Of a DNA stretch of 64,000 nucleotides, positions 47,286 to 55,080 are shown piece after piece. Under the pieces are notes generated by a model. The model was not told the origin of the DNA and made no database searches. It was given only the letters and a program-made list of their open reading frames with translations. Where the stretch lies: NCBI GenBank assembly GCA_948472945.1, contig CAOKVX010000001.1:341294-405293 (forward strand), given 5' to 3'. The stretch comes from an uncultured Clostridia bacterium. GTDB lineage: Bacteria; Bacillota; Clostridia; Lachnospirales; Lachnospiraceae. Position 1 is the stretch's first letter; each line of letters starts with the position of its first letter. The position numbers and the translations under genes were made by a program.

Positions 47286-47660
47286 ATGAGAATAGCGCCT
47301 GTTTCTATGGGGTACAGTAACGTACCATTCAATTATAATATTCTTTCAATTAATGGAAATCCAAGGTCGCTTGGCAGAGTTGAAGCTGTAAGTAATTTGA
47401 GTAATAGAACTTCTCCGCTTATTGTGATGCAGCGTAATGTCAAAGACTCCGGTAATGAAGAAAGTGGAATAAATCCAAGAATTCCATCTGTAGCATCTGG
47501 CGGATTTGCTGACATTATAAAACGGCAGCAGGAAACATCCCCAAATAACGGAACTGAAAATCTTAGAATGGATATTAGCTACATAAGGGATGCGATGAAT
47601 GTAATGATGATGGGTGTCAGCAGAAATATACCTGAAGCTGATTGTATGAACCTGATATAA
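47286..47660 (+). CDS. hypothetical protein, 124 residues
   Basis: No family recognised. Polar and low in structure in residues 25-90 (many Asn, Ser, Pro), with a Met-rich helical end (~95-115). No signal peptide or membrane helix. The AGGAGG SD at 47273-47278 supports translation. Its stop is only 20 bp from the stop of the convergent DUF1836 gene. Confidence 0.6.
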   Translation: MRIAPVSMGYSNVPFNYNILSINGNPRSLGRVEAVSNLSNRTSPLIVMQRNVKDSGNEESGINPRIPSVASGGFADIIKRQQETSPNNGTENLRMDISYIRDAMNVMMMGVSRNIPEADCMNLI

Positions 47661-47680
47661 TTTCTGCTGCAATCCAATAA

Positions 47681-48319
47681 TTATTTTTTGGCTGTATCAT
47701 CACTTTTATCTTTTTTAAGCTCAGTGTCGATTAGTTTTTCGATTATAAGTTTTTTTACATATACGTCAAAGCTTAACATACAAATAAACCCAAAAGTAGA
47801 TAGTACGTCATTGTCAGCCTCATTTTCAAGTTTTGGAAAAGCGGCTTTTGATAACTTGAATTTCTTGACTACGTCTTTCATAAGAATCTCCATGCCCTCA
47901 TATTCGAGGTCGAAAACATACCTGTATATGTCTTCCAAATCCATCTCGGATGAATTGTCGAAGAATCTCTCTGAAAGAGGTGCGAAAATATCCTGAATGT
48001 CGCTGATAGACATGAAATTCTTAAAGTAATATAAGAAAATCAGCAGGAGCATGTGGTTTTTGGAATATTTTTTCTTATCAGGAGGGGGCAGAAGATTATT
48101 TTTAGTATAATTGTTTATCATTGTCTTTGTAAGGATTTTATCCCCGTCAAATCTTTTATACGATGATAATCTTTCGTCCATAAATGTTGTAACCTGATCC
48201 ATATACAGAGGAATGTCAGGTATATCGTCCGGATTAATATAATCAAGCTTAGTTATTGCCTCAAGAATCGTCCTCAGCTTATCATCTTTTATATTATCAT
48301 TTTTTGTATCATCTGACAT
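47681..48319 (-). CDS. DUF1836 protein
   Basis: 212 residues. DUF1836 proteins have an N-terminal MerR-like winged helix; here residues ~35-100 show the family pattern (IPLYMDQVTTFMDERL, then LTKTMINNYTKNNLLPPP and KKYSKNHMLLLIFL). The role is unknown but DNA binding is likely. A GGAGGTGG SD precedes the start on the minus strand. The C-terminal 15 residues are Lys/Asp-rich. Confidence 0.8.
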   Translation of the reverse strand: MSDDTKNDNIKDDKLRTILEAITKLDYINPDDIPDIPLYMDQVTTFMDERLSSYKRFDGDKILTKTMINNYTKNNLLPPPDKKKYSKNHMLLLIFLYYFKNFMSISDIQDIFAPLSERFFDNSSEMDLEDIYRYVFDLEYEGMEILMKDVVKKFKLSKAAFPKLENEADNDVLSTFGFICMLSFDVYVKKLIIEKLIDTELKKDKSDDTAKK

Positions 48320-48632
48320 TATAGACCACCTCCAGTTAATATATTATATAGCAAATAATTCATAAAGTAAAGAATAATGTTTTACGTTATATATGCCGGT
48401 CGATATATTACGGTGTAAAATTAGGATTATTAAGGTGTGTTTCAATGAAAGTATTTTAAGTGGAAGTATTTGTAGAAATATGATAGAATTAGTATAGTTA
48501 AATTGTTACAATACATATTATTAGGCTATTGTGCTGAAATGCTTATTTACAGGCAGATATGCCAATATTGTGATTTGACAAATACGATTAACTGATAAGA
48601 AATAATCAGTTTATTCTCGCGTATGCAACGAG
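48320..48632. other. AT-rich intergenic region
   Basis: About 310 bases between the DUF1836 start and the palindrome block; no open frame of note, no clear promoter apart from scattered TATAAT-like words, no repeats. Confidence 0.5.
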
Positions 48633-48752
48633 CCAATCGCAAGCTTGCTTGCAGTTGGCGACTGCGCGTGGGTCAAATACCCCGCCCCTTGGGGCGAACT
48701 TGCTAAAAAGAAGCTAAGGTATACCCCGTAGCTTGCTGCGGGGTATTTGACT
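48633..48752. repeat. cluster of nested palindromes
   Basis: Three local palindromes in 120 bases: GCCAA...TTGGC around GCAAGCttGCTTGC (48633-48660), CGCCCC-TT-GGGGCG (48684-48697), and ATACCCCG...CGGGGTAT (48722-48747). In addition GTCAAATACCCCG (48673-48685) is the exact reverse complement of 48740-48752, so the right arm can pair with either of two partners. GC-rich against an AT-rich background. Confidence 0.8.
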
Positions 48753-48819
48753 TTATATGTTGTAATATTTTTAAATGTTGACTGCAGATAGAAAGGGCTT
48801 AACTTGAGTAATTTTTTGG

Positions 48820-49269
48820 GTGATTTACATTGTCAAGTTAAGAGAAAGGGCAGAGCAGGCCGCTGAATGGTTTCATTCTAGATGGGATATTCCGATAAAG
48901 GCATATTCAGAAAGCATTTCTGAATGAATTGAAAACAAATCCGCAGTTCCGCAGTGGTATGTTGTCATGGACTGTAGCGATATTATCGCAGGACTTGGTG
49001 TAATTGTAAACGATTTTCAGGACAGAAAGGATTTGACACCGAATGTCTGCGTCTTTTATGTGGATAAAGCTTATAGAAACAGGGGGATTGCAGGGAGTAT
49101 CTTTCAATTTGCTTGTGACGATATGAATAACAATGGCGTCAGTACCCTATATCTGTTGACTGACCACAATGGTTTTTATGAGAAATATGGCTGGGATTAC
49201 TTATGTATGGCTCTTGGTGACGGTGAAGAACAGATGTCGAGGATGTATATTTATAAAAATGATAGATAG
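48820..49269 (+). pseudogene. GNAT acetyltransferase broken by one stop codon
   Basis: One reading frame runs from about 48820 to 49269 and is interrupted only by TGA at 48925-48927. Before it: LRERAEQAAEWFHSRWDIP and AYSESISE; after it: PQWYVVMDCSDIIAGLGVI, then TPNVCVFYVDKAYRNRGIAG (acetyl-CoA binding) and YLLTDHNGFYEKYGW. Together they make a ~148-residue GNAT of the type that sits in many Firmicutes. The downstream part, from ATG 48967, could still give a 100-residue fragment but has no SD. Confidence 0.8.
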
Positions 49270-49336
49270 CAATTAGAGTTGAAAATTAGTGTTGTTAACA
49301 GATTATTTATTTTACAGCGTGATGAGGAGTGGTTAT

Positions 49337-49864
49337 ATGTTATTGGAAACAGAGCGCTTATATATGCGCGAAATGGAGCAGTCAGATTATGAGGCTCTGT
49401 GCCTTATACTGCAGGACGAGGCTGTAATGTACGCGTATGAGGGTGCGTTTACAGATGAAGAGACGCAGGAATGGCTTGACAGGCAGCTTAGCAGATACAA
49501 AGAGTACGGTTTTGGTCTTTGGGCTGTTATATTAAAAGAGACAGGCGGGATGATTGGCCAGTGCGGGATTACAATACAGACTTGGAAAGATAGACAGCTG
49601 CTTGAGATAGGATACCTTTTTCAAAAGGCTTATTGGCACAAGGGTTTTGCGACTGAGGCGGCAAAAGCCTGTAAGTGGTATGCATTTGATAATCTAAAAG
49701 CAGATGAAGTTTTCTCAATTATAAGGGATTCCAATACGGCTTCCATAAATGTGGCGGTGCGTAACGGCATGACTGACATTGATACATGCGTAAAGCATTA
49801 TAAAGGTGTGGACATGCCGCATATTCTTTACTCGGTCAGTGCCCTGTACATTAATTTAATATAA
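49337..49864 (+). CDS. GNAT acetyltransferase (RimJ/RimL type)
   Basis: 175 residues: LLETERLYMREMEQSDYEAL at the start is typical of RimJ/RimL-like enzymes, GYLFQKAYWHKGFATEAAKA is the acetyl-CoA-binding block, and IIRDSNTASINVAVRNGM is the conserved C-terminal segment. These acetylate protein N-termini, antibiotics or small amines; the substrate is unknown. The ATG at 49337 follows GAGGAG; the frame is open 16 codons upstream with no SD. Confidence 0.85.
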   Translation: MLLETERLYMREMEQSDYEALCLILQDEAVMYAYEGAFTDEETQEWLDRQLSRYKEYGFGLWAVILKETGGMIGQCGITIQTWKDRQLLEIGYLFQKAYWHKGFATEAAKACKWYAFDNLKADEVFSIIRDSNTASINVAVRNGMTDIDTCVKHYKGVDMPHILYSVSALYINLI

Positions 49865-49971
49865 TTTATGGTAAGCTGCTCGATAACTCAAACTCTGCAT
49901 ATAAGCGTAGATATTAAGCAAATGTTTTTGTATCCACTGGTAATATTAAAGAGCTGGGGAGGAAATTGTTA

Positions 49972-50070
49972 ATGAAAGTCCGGGACGTAGACAATATTTC
50001 TATATTTAGGACACATTTGCCAACAGAAGTTAACTTAGGCATTTCAGCTTGCTTTAGGTATTTTAATTAA
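49972..50070 (+). CDS. possible 32-residue peptide
   Basis: A short frame with a near-consensus SD, GGGGAGG at 49957-49963, eight bases before the ATG. The peptide begins MKVRDVDNISIFRTHLP. No homologue recognised; it could be a remnant of a larger gene's start or a real small peptide. Kept only because of the SD. Confidence 0.3.
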   Translation: MKVRDVDNISIFRTHLPTEVNLGISACFRYFN

Positions 50071-50115
50071 AATATAAGCTTGAGTGATTATTTATGAATT
50101 TAAATTTTTTATTTC

Positions 50116-50245
50116 TGAATCAAGATAAATGAATCGGGCTATTATTAACACAATGATATGAATTAGAAAATTTGAAATTAAATGAATTAGATTATTTTGA
50201 ATCAAGATATATGCTTAGGCTATTTGAACCGAGATAAATGAATTA
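50116..50245. repeat. degenerate direct repeats in an AT-rich gap
   Basis: TGAATCAAGATAAATGAAT at 50116, TGAATCAAGATATATGCTTA at about 50198 and TGAACCGAGATAAATGAAT at about 50225, each with a GGCTATT or similar nearby. The rest of the 50071-50310 gap is featureless AT-rich sequence. Confidence 0.6.
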
Positions 50246-50310
50246 TATTATATTAAATGAAAATGCGCTCAGTAAATATTATTTACTAAAAACAGAATTA
50301 GGAGAAGATT

Positions 50311-51675
50311 ATGAAAAAAGGTGATATTTGTGAGGGAATAGTAAAAGATTATGAGTTCCCCAATAAAGGAATTATTTTTTGTGATGATGTAAAGGTTACG
50401 GTTAAGAATGTTCTTCCGGGCCAAAAAGTATCATATATGGTTCAGAAAAAGAGGCATAATAAGGCTTTGGGAAAATTAATGGAGATTTTGGAGAAATCAC
50501 CATTGCAGACTGACGAGCCATTTTGCCCTAATTTTGGTTTGTGCGGCAGTTGTATCTATCAGACGCTTTCATATGAGACGCAGATTTCAATTAAGGAAAA
50601 GCAGGTTCTGTCGCTAATTGACGGAGTCTGTGAAGGATATGTATATGACGGTATAAAACGTAATCCTAATATTACGGGATACCGCAATAAGATGGAGTAT
50701 ACATTTGGAGATGAGTATAAGGATGGTCCGTTGACACTTGGTTTACACAAGAGGGGGAGTTTTTACGATATAGTTGACGCTTCGTGCTGCAAGCTCGTAA
50801 ATAACGATTTTGGAAAGGTACTTTCCACTGTGAAAAATTACTGTTTAGTGAATAATTTGAGTTATTATCACAGAATAAGTCATGAAGGATTTCTGCGGCA
50901 TCTACTTGTAAGGAGGGCGGCGAGCACGGGAGAGCTTATTCTGGATATTGTCACTACATCACAGGCGGAACACGACTTCGGCGGACTGGTTTCACGGCTG
51001 CTTTCTATTGGGCTTGAGGGAAAGATAGTCGGTATTTTGCATACATTTAACGACAGTGTGGCAGATACGATAAAAAATGAGAGGACAGATATTTTGTTCG
51101 GAAAGGATTATTTCTTTGAGCAGATAATGGGACTGAAGTTTAAAATTACTCCTTTTTCATTTTTTCAGACTAACTCATTTGGCGCTGAAGAATTATACGG
51201 AGTTGTCAGGAATTACATCAAATCATCAGCGGATGGCAGGATAGTTTACGATCTGTACAGCGGAACAGGAACAATTGCCCAGATGCTGTCCCCTGTCGCC
51301 AAAAGAGTTATCGGAGTCGAGATAGTCGACGAGGCGGTTGCCGCCGCATCTGAAAACGCCCTGCTGAACGAACTTTCAAACTGTGAATTTATCGCAGGCG
51401 ATGTACTTAAAACACTGGATGGCATAGAAGAAAAGCCGGAGGTTATCGTCCTCGACCCGCCGAGGGAGGGAATCCATCCAAAGGCCCTTGCGAAAATTCT
51501 TGATTACGGCGTAGAAAACATTGTGTATATTTCTTGTAAGCCGACTAGTCTTGTGAGGGATTTGGAGGTGATACAGGAAAGAGGATATAAGGTTGAACGG
51601 GTGTGTTTGGTTGATATGTTTTCGTGGACGGGGCATGTGGAGTGCGTAGTGTTGATGTCAAAAGTACAGAAGTAA
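50311..51675 (+). CDS. rlmD: 23S rRNA (uracil-C5)-methyltransferase (RlmD/RumA family)
   Basis: 454 residues: short TRAM-like N-terminus (~1-58), iron-sulfur cysteines (CPNFGLCGSC near 71-80 and a later Cys in DASCCKL), SAM-binding DLYSGTGTIAQML near 313, DPPREGIHP near 390, and catalytic Cys in ISCKPTSL near 412. Firmicutes carry several paralogues that methylate U747 and/or U1939, so the exact target is open. The AGGAGAAG SD precedes the ATG. It is the last core gene before the defence island. Confidence 0.88.
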   Translation: MKKGDICEGIVKDYEFPNKGIIFCDDVKVTVKNVLPGQKVSYMVQKKRHNKALGKLMEILEKSPLQTDEPFCPNFGLCGSCIYQTLSYETQISIKEKQVLSLIDGVCEGYVYDGIKRNPNITGYRNKMEYTFGDEYKDGPLTLGLHKRGSFYDIVDASCCKLVNNDFGKVLSTVKNYCLVNNLSYYHRISHEGFLRHLLVRRAASTGELILDIVTTSQAEHDFGGLVSRLLSIGLEGKIVGILHTFNDSVADTIKNERTDILFGKDYFFEQIMGLKFKITPFSFFQTNSFGAEELYGVVRNYIKSSADGRIVYDLYSGTGTIAQMLSPVAKRVIGVEIVDEAVAAASENALLNELSNCEFIAGDVLKTLDGIEEKPEVIVLDPPREGIHPKALAKILDYGVENIVYISCKPTSLVRDLEVIQERGYKVERVCLVDMFSWTGHVECVVLMSKVQK

Positions 51676-51706
51676 ATACCGAAAAAGGCTTGAAAACAAG
51701 GCATTT

Positions 51707-51746
51707 CCGAGAGTTGGGAGTTCTTTTCCGGCTCTCGGATTTTTTC
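51707..51746 (+). terminator. intrinsic terminator after rlmD
   Basis: CCGAGAG (51707-51713) pairs with CTCTCGG (51732-51738); extra GG/CC pairing inside; then ATTTTTTCG. Confidence 0.75.
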
Positions 51747-51779
51747 GTTTTGGGGTGCTTGCAGCCAGGAGAAATCGAG

Positions 51780-51850
51780 GGTTGAGTTGACAGGTTGAAA
51801 ATGGGCAAGGTTGAGTTGATAAGATGATTTTGTGTAGAGTTGAGTGGATA
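51780..51850. repeat. short degenerate direct repeats at the left edge of the island
   Basis: GGTTGAGTTGA at 51780-51790, GGTTGAGTTGATAAGATGATT from 51809 and GAGTTGAGTGGATAAGGTGATT from about 51837. The remaining bases to the promoter at 51929 contain a small hairpin (TTGTC-TTGC-GACAA) and no gene. Confidence 0.55.
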
Positions 51851-51928
51851 AGGTGATTGTCTTGCGACAATGAGGATGCGGACAAGCAACCGTGCAAACG
51901 AAATTAGTTTTGCGTTCACAAACTTTTA

Positions 51929-51957
51929 TAGACTTTTGCGTATTTTTGTGATATAAT
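51929..51957 (+). promoter_or_regulatory. extended -10 promoter of the defence operon
   Basis: TATAAT at 51952-51957 directly preceded by TGA (extended -10), with TAGACT at 51929-51934 as a 4/6 -35 box at 17 bp. The leader to the first gene is about 90 bases. No other promoter is apparent between here and 59,600. Confidence 0.65.
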
Positions 51958-52055
51958 ATTTAGCATAGGCCATCGACACTTCGAAATAAAGGCGTATAAG
52001 CATTCGGTGGTGCATAGAAGAACAGAAAAGCATACAAAGTGTGGAGGTAAAGCGG

Positions 52056-52304
52056 ATGCGTTTTAGCTACAATAAATTGTGGAAATTATTAATAGACCGC
52101 GGAATAAATAAAAAGACATTGCGTGAAATGAGTGGGATTAGTGCCACATCGGTTGCCAAACTTGGAAAAGGTGGCAACGTCAACACAGATGTGCTGCTTA
52201 GAATATGCAACGCTCTCAATTGTGATGTTGGAGATATTATGGAATTTGTTAGAGAAGAAAATTTTGAAGAACAGGAACGAAAGGATGCATTTCCTAATGG
52301 GTAA
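52056..52304 (+). CDS. XRE-family HTH regulator of the restriction operon
   Basis: 82 residues, almost entirely one Cro/C1-type helix-turn-helix (~5-68: LRFSYNKLWKLLID-like opening, KKTLREMSGISATSVAKLGKG, then VLLRICNALNCDVGDIMEF). The size matches controller (C) proteins that head restriction-modification operons. The ATG at 52056 follows GTGGAGG; the frame runs 5 codons upstream over the SD. Its last 20 bases overlap the methyltransferase start, so the two are translationally linked. Confidence 0.82.
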   Translation: MRFSYNKLWKLLIDRGINKKTLREMSGISATSVAKLGKGGNVNTDVLLRICNALNCDVGDIMEFVREENFEEQERKDAFPNG

Positions 52305-53970
52305 AACTAATACATCCTTGGCAAGGGTTGAAAAATATAGTGCTGTAGATGAGGCATTGAACCTTATCTATTTATATATACAAGAAGTTTATTCGCCGAA
52401 GGAAGTAGAACTGATTTGCGGTGAGTTAAAAAGCATTGCAAGAAGAGACGATTTTCAGTGTGTTGAGGTAGTTTCATCTAAGCGAACATATACTCAAGTT
52501 CAAGATGCTCTTTCCAAGATTAATGAGAAACAGAGCATAAGAAAAAGCAAAGGGGTATATTACACCCCAAATGATGTTGTCCGGTTTATCCTCACGAATA
52601 GTATTAAAGCCTCATTCGGAAAGCTTACAGCATCCAATGTTAGTGATTTGAACCTGGATAACATACCATACCGTTCATTTTGCTGTGGGAAGACCGTGTT
52701 TGACCCAACGTGTGGAGCCGGAGAATATCTGCTTGCAGCACTTGAAATTAAAATTGATTTGTTGAAGAAAAATGCAAAGATTACCAATCGTCTTATACAA
52801 GAGGTAGTTTCTACGATTTATGGCAATGATGTGAATGTTGAATCCATTATTATTGCAGAATTGAGATTGCTACTGTTCATTATAGAATCTTGTGGCGTTG
52901 ATTATTGTATCGGACTTGGAAATGTAATGAACAGACGATTCACATCCTTTGATTTTATTGCAGACGAGGCCTCTTTTGAGGATAAGTATCATATCGTGAT
53001 AGGTAATCCACCTTATGTTGAGGATTTCAAATCCGGTCTTGAACTTAGTGATAAATATGGGAACATTTATGCTAATATCCTCCTAAATGCGGCAAGGAAA
53101 CTTGAAAAGAACGGTTCTATCGGATTTATAATTCCTCTTTCATATGTGTCTACACCGAGGATGAAAAAACTTCGAGAGGAATTAGGAGACCTGGTTTCTG
53201 AACAATATATTTTAAGTTACGCAGATAGACCGGATTGTTTATTTGATTCGGTGCATCAAAAATTATGTATTCTAATCGGCAAAGACCGAAAGGTGGAAAA
53301 AACTGTTTTTACCGGAAACTATCAGTATTGGTATAAGCAAGAACGCGGTACGCTTTTTACTGATATCCAAATGGTAAGGAATAGATATGAGAATGCAGAT
53401 TTTATTCCTAAGTTAGGCACACAACTGGATATTGATATCTACAAGAAAATAACTGATACACGAAAAATGCAATCGGTATATGCTATATCGAGAGCTGGCA
53501 CTGAATCGGTTTTCTTAAATCGTCGAGAGGCGTTTTGGATGAAGGCCTATAGAGAAAAGGTAGATGACCCTGAATATAAGGTTTTCAGTTTTCATACCCC
53601 GTTAGAAGCTGATTTTTGCTATTGCCTGATCAACTCTACCCTTTTCTGGTGGTATTGGATTAGTGTGTCTGATTGTTGGCACGTTAGTATAGATTTAAAC
53701 GGATTCATGATGCCGCTACAGGTTGATATGACTGGTGCCACGGAATTGGCTAACAACTTAAGAGAGCGATTGGAAAAAACGAAAGTATATGTAGGCACAA
53801 AACAAACGCAGTATGAATATAAACATCGAGAGTGCTTGTCAGAAATTTGGGCTATAGATGATTTTATAAATGCTGCGTATGGACTAACTGAAACCGAAAG
53901 CAAATATATTAAGAATTTTGCTATTAGGTACAGGACAAGCGGAGGAATTGACGCAGATGAAAATAATTGA
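52285..53970 (+). CDS. N6-adenine DNA methyltransferase (Eco57I-like)
   Basis: 561 residues from ATG 52285 (a second ATG at 52297 is equally possible; AGGAACGAAAGG lies before both). The YYTP motif (KGVYYTPNDVV) near 87, SAM-binding motif I at Asp140 (DPTCGAGEYLLAAL) and catalytic motif IV Asn241-Pro-Pro-Tyr244 define a gamma-type N6-adenine enzyme. The remaining C-terminal part (~300-560) should hold the target-recognition region. The ~85-residue N-terminus shows no nuclease motif, so it is a methyltransferase only, not a fused type IIG enzyme. It overlaps the cytosine methyltransferase gene by 14 bp. Confidence 0.88.
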   Translation: MHFLMGKTNTSLARVEKYSAVDEALNLIYLYIQEVYSPKEVELICGELKSIARRDDFQCVEVVSSKRTYTQVQDALSKINEKQSIRKSKGVYYTPNDVVRFILTNSIKASFGKLTASNVSDLNLDNIPYRSFCCGKTVFDPTCGAGEYLLAALEIKIDLLKKNAKITNRLIQEVVSTIYGNDVNVESIIIAELRLLLFIIESCGVDYCIGLGNVMNRRFTSFDFIADEASFEDKYHIVIGNPPYVEDFKSGLELSDKYGNIYANILLNAARKLEKNGSIGFIIPLSYVSTPRMKKLREELGDLVSEQYILSYADRPDCLFDSVHQKLCILIGKDRKVEKTVFTGNYQYWYKQERGTLFTDIQMVRNRYENADFIPKLGTQLDIDIYKKITDTRKMQSVYAISRAGTESVFLNRREAFWMKAYREKVDDPEYKVFSFHTPLEADFCYCLINSTLFWWYWISVSDCWHVSIDLNGFMMPLQVDMTGATELANNLRERLEKTKVYVGTKQTQYEYKHRECLSEIWAIDDFINAAYGLTETESKYIKNFAIRYRTSGGIDADENN

Positions 53971-55075
53971 TTTATTTGCAGGATGCGGTGGCTTATCCCT
54001 TGGCTTTATCCAAGCAGGATTCAGCGTGGAAAAGGCGGTAGAGTATGACCCCGTTATAGCGGACACATATCAGCGTAACCATCCGGAAGTTGATGTGATT
54101 GTTGATGACATAAAAAATATAGACACCTCTGATATGTTTGCAGGAACGACGGCAGATGTCATTATAGGAGGACCACCTTGCCAAGGTTTTTCTATGGCAG
54201 GTGCGAGAATTAGACAGGGATTTATTGACGACCCTCGAAATTACCTTTTCAAGCACTACTTTAATGTTGTAAAAGCGGTTAAGCCTAAAGTTTTCGTTAT
54301 GGAAAATGTAAAAGGCATATCTACTATGCAGGGTGGGAAAATTTTTGAAGAAATCAAAAGAATTTTTCAGGACCCCGAAGCACTTAATGGAAAACCATAC
54401 CGTATATACCACAGGGTAATCAACGCTGCAGATTTTGGAGTACCCCAACGAAGAGAAAGAATGATTATTATAGGGGCTCTTGTGGACGAAGCAGACATTG
54501 ACACCTTATGGGAAAAAACTATAAACGAGATAAAAAGCGAGTACCCTACCTATTTTGATGAGGTAACGGTTCTGGATGCGATAGGAAATCTTTCGATGAC
54601 AAGCGAAGATGGAGTGATTGATAATCCATCGCCGGAAACTGCTTATGAAAAATATTTGTCCTGCGATGCAAAAACGCTTACAAACCATTCACGGTCACGC
54701 CATTCAAAGGTTGCAGTGGAAAGAATGAGCAAAATAAAAAATGGAGAAAATTATACGACTCTGAATGAACAGATTAATTCTGTTCATAGCGGTTCGTATG
54801 GTAGACTTTGTTGGAACGAGCAAGCGTCGACAATCACCACAAGATTTGACACTCCTGCAGGTGGTCGATTTATCCATCCAGATGAAGACCGTACATTAAC
54901 ACCGAGAGAGGCGGCGCGAATTCAAAGTTTCCCTGATAGCTATGTTTTTTATGGAGATAAGCGTTCGATAAGTCGTCAGATTGGTAATGCTGTCCCTCCG
55001 AAAGTATCGTACTTTCTTGCAAGATTGGTAAGGAACATATTGGATGTAGAAAATAGCGAAAACATTGGAGATTGA
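53957..55075 (+). CDS. C5-cytosine DNA methyltransferase
   Basis: 372 residues starting with MKIIDLFAGCGGLSLGF (SAM-binding motif I). The catalytic Cys75 is in GGPPCQGFS (motif IV); ENVKG is motif VI; QRRERMIIIGA is motif VIII; GRFIHPDEDRTLTPREAARIQSFPD and RQIGNAVPP are motifs IX-X. The target-recognition region lies near 200-290. The ATG at 53957 has a GGAGG SD at 53940-53944. It lies inside the end of the adenine methyltransferase gene and 5 bp before mcrB. Confidence 0.94.
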   Translation: MKIIDLFAGCGGLSLGFIQAGFSVEKAVEYDPVIADTYQRNHPEVDVIVDDIKNIDTSDMFAGTTADVIIGGPPCQGFSMAGARIRQGFIDDPRNYLFKHYFNVVKAVKPKVFVMENVKGISTMQGGKIFEEIKRIFQDPEALNGKPYRIYHRVINAADFGVPQRRERMIIIGALVDEADIDTLWEKTINEIKSEYPTYFDEVTVLDAIGNLSMTSEDGVIDNPSPETAYEKYLSCDAKTLTNHSRSRHSKVAVERMSKIKNGENYTTLNEQINSVHSGSYGRLCWNEQASTITTRFDTPAGGRFIHPDEDRTLTPREAARIQSFPDSYVFYGDKRSISRQIGNAVPPKVSYFLARLVRNILDVENSENIGD

Positions 55076-55080
55076 TTTAT

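Noticed and set aside
51545..51919. Minus-strand frame of 124 codons after rlmD
   Set aside because: Pro/Ser-rich, crosses a terminator and direct repeats, no SD.
52132..52284. Longer N-terminus for the adenine methyltransferase
   Set aside because: This stretch is the HTH gene read in another frame; the SD and conserved sequence support a start at 52285 or 52297.
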